Positions 57,001 through 63,935 of a DNA stretch of 64,000 nt are shown here, one piece after another. The stretch lies in the NCBI GenBank assembly GCA_016787085.1, contig JAEUVJ010000013.1:110401-174400 (forward strand). The letters run 5' to 3'. Source of the DNA: Chitinophagaceae bacterium. Its GTDB lineage: Bacteria > Bacteroidota > Bacteroidia > Chitinophagales > Chitinophagaceae. Every line of letters begins with the position of its first letter. The first letter of the stretch is position 1. A program made the translations under genes and the position numbers. The notes under the pieces were generated by a model. It saw only the letters and a list, made by a program, of their open reading frames with translations. It made no database searches and was not told the origin of the DNA.

Positions 57001-57268
57001 TTTTTGTGGCAATAAGCCAAGCTGCTGCAAAATGACTTATAAAATATAGTTTTTCAGAGTAGGTAGTTTGCTGAAAATATTTCTGTATTGTTTTTGGATT
57101 TATTTGTGATCCAATACCCGTATACGAGGAAAGTTTTTGGCTAAACGTCCTTAAAGACGGCCCTTTAATTTGATGTGACTCTAATGCAGAATCCGTTGCA
57201 GGGAGCAAAAGGTCAATCACCTCTCTTATAAGCTTGCAATAAGCCTGGTCTAAAAAAACTTTATCCAT
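54065..57268 (-). CDS. STAND-like P-loop NTPase with TPR repeats
   Basis: The protein has 1067 residues. An N-terminal region (1-160) has no recognised domain. The NTPase follows with a P-loop VIDGISGVGKKSL (about 182-190), in which the usual Ser/Thr after GK is a Lys, and a Walker B-like LLFVFYGLEKV with Glu instead of Asp. Winged-helix-like and then many TPR-type helical hairpins (for example TYTHIAIAEFELRHFDVAEEFLMKA and TMANCFWKKGELEKSESFYEFAGQA) fill the second half. STAND proteins often sense a phage product and trigger an effector. It begins 204 bp from the divergent ubiquitin-like operon. Confidence 0.75.
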   Translation of the reverse strand: MDKVFLDQAYCKLIREVIDLLLPATDSALESHQIKGPSLRTFSQKLSSYTGIGSQINPKTIQKYFQQTTYSEKLYFISHFAAAWLIATKKISKLDCIQYYKNGSVKSDFFWNEYLTSLKQEEQVENPGEVSKEEIKTILYDDLAPLVALYRPPEFGLIIDRVSYLDKLYKFTEQQRLVVIDGISGVGKKSLVGSLQNKLLNSGRYKQVLWRIFELNDSVENLLQELEKIVPLGEGSVSAKTQQFIDYLKANQLLFVFYGLEKVDERSFETFFKVLSAGTGNTQLLLIRDNLTAFKFIEAKNRITIQGFSINDVNMLCKKLNLVVDDATINKLRVISDGIPFYINLLIRKSQISDSDIDSPYDNAAILAELEFKVSQWCSKFDAEDNKLLQLLSLLQMNFSENDAQALATKAGISDFYKAFKTLKEYHIVYPVNKNHWQIVRPVAEYYRTKYDKNDNNKLHEITADFMSQISSPSLLRTLNREGLVLQSKSIHHYQQALRFDKSARYLDGIIPLLKKHNLYPRLYELLSSEIKYNQDQDYWKIWHLAHCCFVLGRFTECNQHLSVCIDKSIAWYNKRIDIKSGLSFFIKSLQLFSELVGTTVSYSEAFKVLVESLSIFETPELEWHIRSHALSVLSGYYAELGEYDKSRSINDTLLKEDYEGSSLAKATTYTHIAIAEFELRHFDVAEEFLMKADKLFEETVDLRGTAWCSSYLIMTKMKLGHPVSVNDVQNVIRIKEQGQLFTHGYSKWLKSVSVETKDEQIKLLTSESLAYAESMEQQVLDNTQVSEIRKLLRTINRFIDTHPRNPFDFDTLINPISETDIPLDSILRSSMVRKIRRDPYSYLEKIGKKNPEDIFKNEKNNKALVECLAMYEFQDKIIKELILPNLGTIILLENKYDETKTKYARALHVAGDHDNAIKLLKSVDEKNRLFPYLNTMANCFWKKGELEKSESFYEFAGQAAKTNKEKGIHFHNLALRIYESKKQDKYEEAKKLCKKAIDIRQDEPRFIKYPISTLVLLETETTDSENVISVVRTLKSTYNISYALLSNIIRNVGSRTKRQKLQKEFL

Positions 57269-57280
57269 TTTGGTGGTGTT

Positions 57281-57338
57281 TTCCCAAACTTTTCCCAGTC
57301 AATTCCAAACTAATGGCCGAATTCCCAAACTCTTCCCA
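57281..57338. repeat. Phased TTCCCAAACT repeats between divergent operons
   Basis: TTCCCAAACTTTTCCCA at 57281-57297 and TTCCCAAACTCTTCCCA at 57322-57338 match in 16 of 17 positions, with a shorter TTCCAAACTA at 57303 between. The spacing of about 21 and 19 bases is near two helical turns. They lie close to the STAND start codon and upstream of the ubiquitin-like operon, where a regulator could act on both. A TACTTTTG -7-like box lies at 57360-57367. Confidence 0.55.
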
Positions 57339-57472
57339 TCCAAGGTCTTTTCCGAAATATACTTTTGGAATCAAGAGGACGACGCCGGGTATTTTATAAT
57401 AATAAACAACAAGGGCGGTTCGAAAAGCAAACACTTAAAGGGGATTATAAAGATAATTATAAATGCAAAAAA

Positions 57473-58000
57473 ATGAAAAGCAAAATTCAGAGTCGAGCTC
57501 AAGACCTAAAACTGAGCAGAGTAACCGAAGGTGGTGGCGAGGAAATCCCTAAAGGCGGCTGGAGAGGCGGCGGGGAAGAAATTCCTAAAGGCGGCTGGAG
57601 GGGTGGTGGTGAAGAGATTCCTAAAGGGGGTTGGAGAGCCCCCACCACCGTGACAACTCAAAGTATTGAAACTGAAGGCGGAGAGTTAATTCCTGTAGGG
57701 GGTTTCAGGGCTGTAGAAGATGTTTACCGTACTCAGGATGGCATAGGATATTTTAAATTCCGGTTTTACCAAGTTGGTGATTATTATGAGATCGACATCC
57801 TCGCTATGCCGAGTTATGGTATCCGTGATTCTGGACCACATATTACCCACCGGCTGACCTCCGGCAGAGGGGGATATAAAATCTGCTTTGGCGATCCTAC
57901 TGTCGTAACAACACTCAGCGCAGCCAAGCAATGGGCCGCTATGTGGAGTGAGCACACGATGAACTATATCCGGCATGGAAGGTCTTTTCCTAACACATAA
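57473..58000 (+). CDS. Protein with EEIPKGGW repeats, first gene of the Ubl operon
   Basis: The protein has 175 residues from the ATG at 57473; a longer open frame starts at 57365 but overlaps the promoter-like area. After a basic start (residues 1-19) come three exact copies of GGGEEIPKGGWR (20-31, 32-43, 44-55) and a degenerate fourth (EGGELIPVGGFR, 68-79), then a globular part (YRTQDGIGYFKFRFYQVGDYYEIDI, HRLTSGRGGYKICFGD, WAAMWSEHTMNYIRHG). The DNA of the three units differs at many third positions while the peptide is identical, so the peptide is likely under selection. I know no family for it. It is 47 bp before the JAMM-E1 gene. Confidence 0.8.
   Translation: MKSKIQSRAQDLKLSRVTEGGGEEIPKGGWRGGGEEIPKGGWRGGGEEIPKGGWRAPTTVTTQSIETEGGELIPVGGFRAVEDVYRTQDGIGYFKFRFYQVGDYYEIDILAMPSYGIRDSGPHITHRLTSGRGGYKICFGDPTVVTTLSAAKQWAAMWSEHTMNYIRHGRSFPNT
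57530..57709 (+). repeat. 36-bp coding repeat, three units and a degenerate fourth
   Basis: Units are 57530-57565, 57566-57601 and 57602-57637, with a fourth degenerate copy at 57674-57709, each encoding one Gly-rich EEIPKGGW unit. Silent-site differences separate the copies, so this is not a recent slippage array. Confidence 0.85.
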
Positions 58001-58047
58001 AACAATCATTAATTTAAACAAAGTCAATAACCCTTAAAACTCATAAA

Positions 58048-59502
58048 ATGGCTAGAGAGAACAAAGCCGAAGAAGGTCAACCAAACCGGCTCAAATCAAC
58101 TGAGGATTTTATAATACTGGAAAGCGCCTACCAGGAGATAGCGAACACTGTAGGCCGACGTCCGGCGGAATCGGGCGGAATTTTATTAGGTTCCAGAGAG
58201 GATTTTGTGGTACAGAAGTTTGTGTTTGACCACAAAGGTTCCATGAGCGCTGGTGCATATGACCCGAATACTGAGTTTTTGAACAAAGTAGTAAAGAAAG
58301 AGTGGAACGAAAATAAGCTTGCTTTTTTAGGATTTCTCCATTCCCATCCGAGGGGCTTAAGCCGATTGAGCGGTGATTGGGGGGGTAACGTCGGAGACAT
58401 TGGCTATATGAAGGCCATTTTAAAAGCTATACCCGATCTTAAAAAATTTCTTGTGCCCATCATTTTCTCTCCGGCTGATGGCGGGGAACTGACCTTCTTC
58501 CCTTATATCGCATATCCCGGGCGGGAAGAAAACTATTTTACTGGCAATCTAAAACTGATAAAAGATAAAGATTATGTGCCGGCATCATCCGAACAAAACA
58601 AAAATGAGTATCGCCTTAATATATCCCGCCTTCAGGGATCGGTTGACCCGGAACTTATGCGCCGTGCAAAAGTAGTGTGTGTAGGAGTTGGAGGGGCCAA
58701 TGGAATTTGTGAGAGCCTAGTGAGAAGCGGTCTCGGAAAAATTGTGCTCATTGATTTCGACAGGGTTGACGGAAGCAATCTTGTGACCCAGGGCTATTAC
58801 ATGGAAGATATAGGCAAATTGAAAGTAGATGCAGTGAGAGAACGGATTCGGCGCATCAATCCTGCCGTGCAGGTGGAAGTGCTGGCCGGAGATTTTACGA
58901 CTGTTGATGATGAAACAATGGATCACATCATGTACGGAACAGACCTGCTGCTTATGATGACTGATAATTTCCATGCACAGGCGCATGGAAATATCATAGG
59001 GCTCAAATATCAGGTGCCGACAGTGTTTGCCATGATGTACGAACGGGCACGGGGTGCTGAAATCGGCTTTATGATACCGGGTATCACGCCTGCCTGTCAT
59101 CGTTGTGTTACCAGCAGCAGGTATGCCGCCTATTTAAACGAAGGCTACACCAACGATGTGACATCCACCGGCAGCACCAATTTTCACACGGGTTATTTGA
59201 ACAATTGTATCGGTTTGTTGTCGCTTGCCATATTGCATAAGGAAACCAGTGGACTGGAATTCAGTCAATGGTTTGGTGCTCAGTGGGACCAAAATCAAAT
59301 CATATTAAGAACCTCTCCCTTTTTTGAAAGCAAGTCTTTTGGCAGCCTGACACAAAAAGATGAGCGGATGGTTTCTTTTGATGCCATCTGGCATCACATT
59401 GAACCTGACGTACAGCCAAAATATAAGCAGTGCCCGGATTGTGGCGGATTGGGAGATCTGAGAGATGCTTTTCTACATCATCAATCCATAAAGAGTGAGT
59501 AG
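58048..59502 (+). CDS. JAMM peptidase fused to E1-like adenylyltransferase
   Basis: The protein has 484 residues. The N-terminal JAB/JAMM domain shows Glu41 in ESGGILLG, His98-Ser-His100-Pro in FLHSHPRG and Asp110 or Asp117 in the LSGDWGGNVGD stretch; the Ser/Asp spacing is slightly unusual. From about residue 205 it is ThiF/E1-like: VVCVGVGGANG binds ATP, LIDFDRVDGSNLVTQ gives the acidic and Asn-Leu elements, and CxxC pairs at 350/353 and 462/465 would bind zinc. A fused deubiquitinase-activator suggests it both processes and activates the Ubl. Its stop overlaps the next GTG start by eight bases. Confidence 0.88.
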   Translation: MARENKAEEGQPNRLKSTEDFIILESAYQEIANTVGRRPAESGGILLGSREDFVVQKFVFDHKGSMSAGAYDPNTEFLNKVVKKEWNENKLAFLGFLHSHPRGLSRLSGDWGGNVGDIGYMKAILKAIPDLKKFLVPIIFSPADGGELTFFPYIAYPGREENYFTGNLKLIKDKDYVPASSEQNKNEYRLNISRLQGSVDPELMRRAKVVCVGVGGANGICESLVRSGLGKIVLIDFDRVDGSNLVTQGYYMEDIGKLKVDAVRERIRRINPAVQVEVLAGDFTTVDDETMDHIMYGTDLLLMMTDNFHAQAHGNIIGLKYQVPTVFAMMYERARGAEIGFMIPGITPACHRCVTSSRYAAYLNEGYTNDVTSTGSTNFHTGYLNNCIGLLSLAILHKETSGLEFSQWFGAQWDQNQIILRTSPFFESKSFGSLTQKDERMVSFDAIWHHIEPDVQPKYKQCPDCGGLGDLRDAFLHHQSIKSE

Positions 59503-59818
59503 TCGTTATTTCAGGAAGGGTTATGCCGCGGCAATAGACAACCGGATACGATGTCCGTTTTGCAAATTGAAAATGCATGCCCATGCCCGTATGTGTCCGC
59601 ACTGCCAATCAAAATTAACAGGACGCTATTATCGCAGCCTGACCAGATGGCAACTGCGTGCTAAGAAAATACTTGTTTGGGTAAGTGGTGTTATTGCTGG
59701 GATACTACTGGCATCGAAGGTTCCTTTTGTAGTGTGCCTTTTAATAGGATTGATAGTGTATGGGTGTGGATTGAGAGTAATAGACAGGATTCAAAGTTTT
59801 AAAAACTTCTTTCATTAA
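59495..59818 (+). CDS. Zinc-ribbon membrane protein
   Basis: The protein has 107 residues with a GTG start overlapping the previous stop codon. A zinc ribbon (CPFCKLKMHAHARMCPHC, two Cys-x2-Cys pairs) is followed by two hydrophobic helices (VWVSGVIAGILLAS and VCLLIGLIVYGCGL). It may bring the system to the membrane or serve as its target. No close named family is recognised. Confidence 0.7.
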   Translation: MSSRYFRKGYAAAIDNRIRCPFCKLKMHAHARMCPHCQSKLTGRYYRSLTRWQLRAKKILVWVSGVIAGILLASKVPFVVCLLIGLIVYGCGLRVIDRIQSFKNFFH

Positions 59819-59857
59819 ACAATGATAAAAACAGAAAAGTGAAAATAAAAAGCCCGA

Positions 59858-59876
59858 GCACTTTTACAGCAAGTGC
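59858..59876 (-). terminator. Weak minus-strand terminator-like hairpin
   Basis: A stem of gcactt/aagtgc with a 7-base loop and a T-rich tract on the minus strand. It is in the 258-bp gap before the Ubl gene; the rest of that gap contains no gene. A GGAGGAA sequence about 16 bases before 60077 is a plausible ribosome site. Confidence 0.3.
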
Positions 59877-60076
59877 CCAGGTAAGCAAGGGTTAAAGTTT
59901 TTGCGGACTTTCTCCAGGCTAATGGCCTGAATTGTACCCTTGAGAATTCGTAGGTAAAAGTATTGGTTTCTTGTTATTAGACAATATCTCTGCGAATAAT
60001 TGCTGTGCTGGTAACTTATCCACCTCCGATAAGAAGCCGGTAAACAATTGGAGGAAAAAGTTAAAAAGAAGAAACC

Positions 60077-60775
60077 ATGTCGAACAACAATCTTCACAAC
60101 AAAGCAATCGGTCAACAAGACCGTGTATTAACCCTTATCATCGAGGGTAAAGAATTTGAGTGTCGTCAGCAATTTATCACCGGTGCTGAAATCAAAAAAA
60201 TGGCGGGAATCTCACCAGAAGCTGAACTGTATTTAACTGTTGCTGAACCGTGGGATGATGAACCGGTGAGAGATGATAGCAAGGTTGACCTTGCCCGCCC
60301 TGAAATCGAACATTTTTTGGTCAAGAAAAAACTGCAGCTAACTATTAACAAAAAGCCTTTTGCATGGGACAGACAGTTTATCACAGGCAAGCAAATCCGT
60401 GAACTTGGAAAAATTGATGCGGATGATGAAATCTATCTTGACATCAAGGGTCCCCACCAAGACGAATTGATTGCCGATGACACAAGAGTTGATCTTGCCC
60501 GTCCGGGAACAGAATATTTTATCAGTAAGGAAACCCCTGTTAAAGTGGTGCTGATCGTAAACGGCAGGCAAAAGCTCTGGGAAAAAAGAACCATCAGTTT
60601 TGAAGAAGTTATCATACTCGCATTCGGGAGTTATAATAATAACCCGAACATCGTTTATACGGTGACGTTTGATAATGGACCACACCAAAACCCTGATGGA
60701 ACCATGACGAAAGGAGATTTTGTTCGTGTAAAAAATAAAATGGTATTCAATGCAACAGCAACTGATAAATCATAG
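60077..60775 (+). CDS. Triple ubiquitin-like (multiubiquitin) protein
   Basis: The protein has 232 residues and three tandem ubiquitin-like units: about 16-83, 85-151 and 155-226. The first two share the RQQFITGAEIK/RQFITGKQIRE helix and the VDLARP...EHF/EYFIS end; the third is more divergent (FEEVIILAFG). This is the multiubiquitin architecture known from bacterial Ub-like operons. The last unit ends ATATDKS with no Gly-Gly, so conjugation, if it occurs, may rely on an internal site or processing. It overlaps the next gene by 26 bp. Confidence 0.85.
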   Translation: MSNNNLHNKAIGQQDRVLTLIIEGKEFECRQQFITGAEIKKMAGISPEAELYLTVAEPWDDEPVRDDSKVDLARPEIEHFLVKKKLQLTINKKPFAWDRQFITGKQIRELGKIDADDEIYLDIKGPHQDELIADDTRVDLARPGTEYFISKETPVKVVLIVNGRQKLWEKRTISFEEVIILAFGSYNNNPNIVYTVTFDNGPHQNPDGTMTKGDFVRVKNKMVFNATATDKS

Positions 60776-61940
60776 TCCCGACCTTAAAAGACTCCGGGAC
60801 GAAGGGTATGAAATTGAAATAAAAGGTGGCTATTTACTTAGCCACCACATCCCTTATGTAAACAGCAAAAAGGAGGTGAAGTATGGTACACTTGTCAGTG
60901 AGCTTACTTTGAGAGACAACGGCAAGACGGCCAAACCTAATAATCATGTGATTTGCTTTATAGGGGAACACCCCTGTAATAAAAACGGATGCATCATTAC
61001 CGGCATTCAACATGCCACGCACAATGAACAGCTTTACGAGGGTGTGATAATTAATCACAAATTTTCCAATAAGCCCCTCAATGGCTATCCGGATTACTAC
61101 GAGAAAATAAAGCGGTACGCTGATATTATTTCTGCGCCTGCAAAGTCTCTGGATAAGCTGGTAACAGAAAAGACGTTCAAAGTTATCAGTAACGAAGATG
61201 ACGAAAGTGTTTTCCAGTATTACGACACTAATGCAAGCCGTGCAAATATCCAGGTCATCAACTCAAAGTTCAAGGGACAGAAAATTGCTATCATCGGACT
61301 TGGAGGAACGGGAGCTTACATCCTTGACCTGGTATCAAAAACGCCGGTACAGGAAATTCATCCATACGACGGCGATGTTTTTTTGCAGCATAATGCTTTC
61401 CGGTCCCCAGGCGCCGTGTCACTGGAGCAACTTAGCAAAGGAGGCCTAAGAAAAGCCGAACACCACAGCTCTGTTTACAAAAACATGCATAAAAACATCA
61501 TGCCACACGATTATTATGTGACCAGAGAAAACATGCATGAGTTAAAAAATTACTGTTATGTTTTTATTTGCTTGGATAAGAACCCTGTACGAAAGGAAAT
61601 AATGGATTTCCTGATCGGAGCCGGTATTCCCTTTATTGATGTGGGCCTGGGAGTGAATATTGCGGAGAACAACCTAGTTGGAACAGTAAGAGTAACAACC
61701 GGCACTCCGGGTAAGAATGATCATTTGGGCCTGAGGGTTTCGTGTGAAGACAATGAGAATAACGAGTATGCTACCAATATTCAGATTGCAGATCTTAATT
61801 GCCTGAATGCAGTGCTAGCGGTTATCAAATGGAAGAAGCTGAGCGGCTTTTACCAGGATGTGAAGGAGGAGCACCATACAACCTATTCCATAAACGTATC
61901 ACAGTTAAGAAATGAAGACACTACAACATCGGTTCGTTGA
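60750..61940 (+). CDS. Second E1-like (ThiF-fold) protein with N-terminal DUF6791-like part
   Basis: The protein has 396 residues. The first half (1-165) includes HPCNKNGCIITGIQHATHN, a cysteine/histidine cluster that resembles the E2-like or DUF6791 part of other ThiF proteins. The second half is a ThiF fold with IAIIGLGGTGAYILDLV (about 179-195) and IHPYDGDVFLQHNAF. It lacks the zinc CxxC pairs of the upstream E1. It overlaps both neighbours by 26 and 29 bp and is probably coupled to Ubl activation or transfer. Confidence 0.82.
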   Translation: MQQQLINHSPDLKRLRDEGYEIEIKGGYLLSHHIPYVNSKKEVKYGTLVSELTLRDNGKTAKPNNHVICFIGEHPCNKNGCIITGIQHATHNEQLYEGVIINHKFSNKPLNGYPDYYEKIKRYADIISAPAKSLDKLVTEKTFKVISNEDDESVFQYYDTNASRANIQVINSKFKGQKIAIIGLGGTGAYILDLVSKTPVQEIHPYDGDVFLQHNAFRSPGAVSLEQLSKGGLRKAEHHSSVYKNMHKNIMPHDYYVTRENMHELKNYCYVFICLDKNPVRKEIMDFLIGAGIPFIDVGLGVNIAENNLVGTVRVTTGTPGKNDHLGLRVSCEDNENNEYATNIQIADLNCLNAVLAVIKWKKLSGFYQDVKEEHHTTYSINVSQLRNEDTTTSVR

Positions 61941-62268
61941 GTTAATTCCTGACGAATTAGAGGAAGGGGTTATTTATGTGTCGCTGGCTTATTGTACGGC
62001 AATACATAAATGTGTCTGTGGCTGCGGCCATGAAGTCGTAACACCATTGTCACCGACGGACTGGAAACTGACATTTGACGGGAAGACAATTTCGCTATAT
62101 CCCTCCATTGGTAACTGGAGCTTTCCTTGCCGATCTCATTACTGGATTAAAGATAATAGAATTGAGTATTCTTTAAACTGGACAGAAAAGGAAGTCAAAA
62201 AGAGAAGAAAGAAAAACAAAAAAACAAAAAGTAGATATTTTAAAGAGTGGTGGTTAAAAAAGAAATGA
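61912..62268 (+). CDS. DUF6527-like protein
   Basis: The protein has 118 residues. It has a cysteine-histidine pattern (HKCVCGCGHEV, then FPCRSHYWIK) that suggests a bound metal, and a lysine-rich tail. It matches the DUF6527 layout seen beside Ub-like operons. Its role is unknown; it may be a substrate, an adaptor or an effector. It is the last gene of the operon. Confidence 0.7.
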   Translation: MKTLQHRFVELIPDELEEGVIYVSLAYCTAIHKCVCGCGHEVVTPLSPTDWKLTFDGKTISLYPSIGNWSFPCRSHYWIKDNRIEYSLNWTEKEVKKRRKKNKKTKSRYFKEWWLKKK

Positions 62269-62388
62269 GACAAATAAAATTAAGACTCTTCCGCATCGCT
62301 GAATAACTTCATACGAAGGATTGGTTGCTTGGATTAAGACATTTGATCATGTTACAGGAAGTAATATTGTTAATGGCAGACAATAAGT

Positions 62389-62412
62389 AAGGCTGGCCAA
62401 TAAACCAGCCTT
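62389..62412. terminator. Bidirectional terminator between Ubl operon and integrase
   Basis: An 8-bp stem (aaggctgg / ccagcctt) with an 8-base loop lies between the convergent genes. It would stop both transcripts, though the T-tracts are short. Confidence 0.65.
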
Positions 62413-62424
62413 ATTTGCAAACTT

Positions 62425-63633
62425 TTATATAACTATTGTCCTTAGCAACTTCATATCTTCACTTATTTTTAAATCAGTTACCATGGCATACTGGGATGTT
62501 ATTTTGGTAGTTGTATGCCCTAAAACCCTACTGATTGTTTCCAGGCTTATTCCATTGCCAAGGGCTATTGTAGTTGCAAAAGTTCTTCTTCCTACATGGC
62601 TAGTTAGGTTCTTGTTTATTCCACATGTGTCTGCTATTTCATGAAGATATGAGTTGAATTTTTGAATGCAGTAAAATGGAAACAAAGGCCTCTGATTGTC
62701 TCTATTACCATTTTCATATTTTTTTATCAACTTTTCTGCCTTTGGCAATAGAGGAATTGCGGCTCTTACATCTGTTTTCTTTCTTCTCATAATTATCCAT
62801 TTATTACCATCAATACCCGGAGAAATATGTCCCATTGTGAGCCTGGCCATATCGCTATAAGCCAGGCCTGTATAACATTGGAACAAAAACAAATCTCTTA
62901 CCAACTGAAGCCTTTTCAGCTTGAACTCCTTCTTTTCAATGGCAGTTAGCTCAGTTTGTGTCAAATATATCCGATCTACATCTTTATATACTGCCTTGTA
63001 ATTGTCAAAAGGGTTCTCGTCGATCCAACCATTCAAGACACCCATGTTTAAGGTCTTTTTTAGGTTCTTTAGGTATTTGGTGGATGTATTGTGCTCGTTC
63101 TTATCATGATCTTTCAGGTAGAAATCAAAATCGGACATGAACTTATGTGATAGATCCTTCAATCGTACATCTTTTTTATCATACCTATGGGGAATAAATG
63201 CTTCCAATTTTCGGCGTAGAATATCGTATTTCTCAAACGTTGAGAAGGTATAATCTATTCCTATTCGTAACTGGAAATCCTTATTGTGGTATCTAACAAG
63301 CTCAAGAAGTGTCATGTTATTCGTGTCTCGGCCAAAAAATCTATTGACAAGTATGTCCAGATTTATATCCCGTTCTTTCAGCATGTCATTGAATACTTCC
63401 ATTAACTTAGCTTTTGTCTGGAAGATGTAAGCATTTACCTGTTTGGCTTCTTCTTTTATTCCCTTCATTAAACTTTTAGTTTTGTCCCATTTTTCGGGGC
63501 TAATATTATATCCGGTAGAGATATTTTTTCGTTCTTTCTGATAAGTAATTCGTAAGTATAAAGGTGCTTCCCCTTTTTTGTTCAGCTTGGATTTATAAAG
63601 CCAGAACAGTATGTTCAAGTTATTTGTCGCCAT
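62425..63633 (-). CDS. Tyrosine-type site-specific integrase
   Basis: The protein has 402 residues. The N-terminal arm-binding and SAM-like core domains are followed by the catalytic domain: Arg in TGLAYSDMARL, His346-x-x-Arg349 in SHVGRRTFATT, a late His in VLGHTTTKIT and the nucleophile Tyr382 in TSQYAMVT. It would recombine the element at the 3' end of tRNA-Asn. It lies 227 bp from the att copy at 63860, the usual arrangement for a tRNA-targeting integrase. Confidence 0.95.
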   Translation of the reverse strand: MATNNLNILFWLYKSKLNKKGEAPLYLRITYQKERKNISTGYNISPEKWDKTKSLMKGIKEEAKQVNAYIFQTKAKLMEVFNDMLKERDINLDILVNRFFGRDTNNMTLLELVRYHNKDFQLRIGIDYTFSTFEKYDILRRKLEAFIPHRYDKKDVRLKDLSHKFMSDFDFYLKDHDKNEHNTSTKYLKNLKKTLNMGVLNGWIDENPFDNYKAVYKDVDRIYLTQTELTAIEKKEFKLKRLQLVRDLFLFQCYTGLAYSDMARLTMGHISPGIDGNKWIIMRRKKTDVRAAIPLLPKAEKLIKKYENGNRDNQRPLFPFYCIQKFNSYLHEIADTCGINKNLTSHVGRRTFATTIALGNGISLETISRVLGHTTTKITSQYAMVTDLKISEDMKLLRTIVI

Positions 63634-63823
63634 AATAATAATTTTAAGGTGTTACCTCTTTTGAGGTCAATATGAAATCTCATTATTTCAATGGAAAATG
63701 TAGAACCCTTGCCTGTACTGTATTTGGGCGGAAAAAATGGTTACCTTTCTTTGATAGGCATGGTTACCGATTTAGAAACCTGTTCCGCTAATAAAGGGGT
63801 CTTTTTAAGGAGGTCGACAAATA

Positions 63824-63852
63824 AAAAAGCCTTCAGAATCAATGTTCCGAAG
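63824..63852 (-). terminator. Terminator downstream of tRNA-Asn
   Basis: A 7-bp stem (cttcaga / tccgaag, one G-T pair) with an 8-base loop and a T-run on the minus strand (complement of 63823-63828). It ends the tRNA transcript inside the island's right end. Confidence 0.75.
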
Positions 63853-63859
63853 ACCTCTT

Positions 63860-63905
63860 TGCTCCCCCTGTTGGACTTGAACCAACGACCCTCTGATTAA
63901 CAGTC
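63860..63905 (-). repeat. Right attachment site (attR) within tRNA-Asn
   Basis: It is identical over 46 bases to 43288-43333. It is the half of tRNA-Asn from the anticodon stem to the discriminator, so the tRNA stays intact after integration. Confidence 0.92.
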
Positions 63906-63935
63906 AGATGCTCTAACCAACTGAGCTAAGGAGGA
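63862..63935 (-). tRNA. tRNA-Asn (anticodon GTT)
   Basis: The minus strand folds into a full cloverleaf: acceptor TCCTCCT pairs with AGGGGGA and the discriminator is G. The D arm, an anticodon loop with GTT at the complement of 63899-63901, and the GGTTCAAGTC T-arm are present. The trailing CCA is not encoded. It is the integration site of the island. Confidence 0.95.

Larger units (their letters stand above)
43288..63905. mobile_element. Integrated genomic island at tRNA-Asn
   Basis: The island is about 20.6 kb and bounded by the 46-bp repeats. A tyrosine integrase lies next to the intact tRNA-Asn. Its left and middle parts are AT-richer than the flanks. It encodes replication/upkeep-type proteins (polymerase-like, P-loop ATPase, DUF3871, RadC-like JAMM, XRE) and defence-type cargo, but no relaxase, coupling protein or type IV secretion gene is visible. 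It is therefore an integrative element that likely needs a helper to move, if it still moves. Confidence 0.88.

Noticed and set aside
57365..57472. Upstream extension of the repeat protein
   Set aside because: The added residues are basic and unstructured, and the extension covers the promoter-like site at 57360-57367; the ATG at 57473 is the better start.
57530..57709. CRISPR-like array
   Set aside because: The repeats are contiguous and in frame with no unique spacers; they are a coding repeat.
59864..60118. Minus-strand frame opposite the start of the multiubiquitin gene
   Set aside because: It is antisense to a convincing gene and its leader and has no recognisable features.
63691..63900. 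Open frame of 69 residues on the plus strand at the right end
   Set aside because: Its end is the reverse complement of tRNA-Asn read as protein (a known false call), and it crosses the att site and terminator.
43288..63905. Conjugative element with transfer genes
   Set aside because: I saw no relaxase, coupling protein or type IV secretion gene, so I call it only an integrated island.
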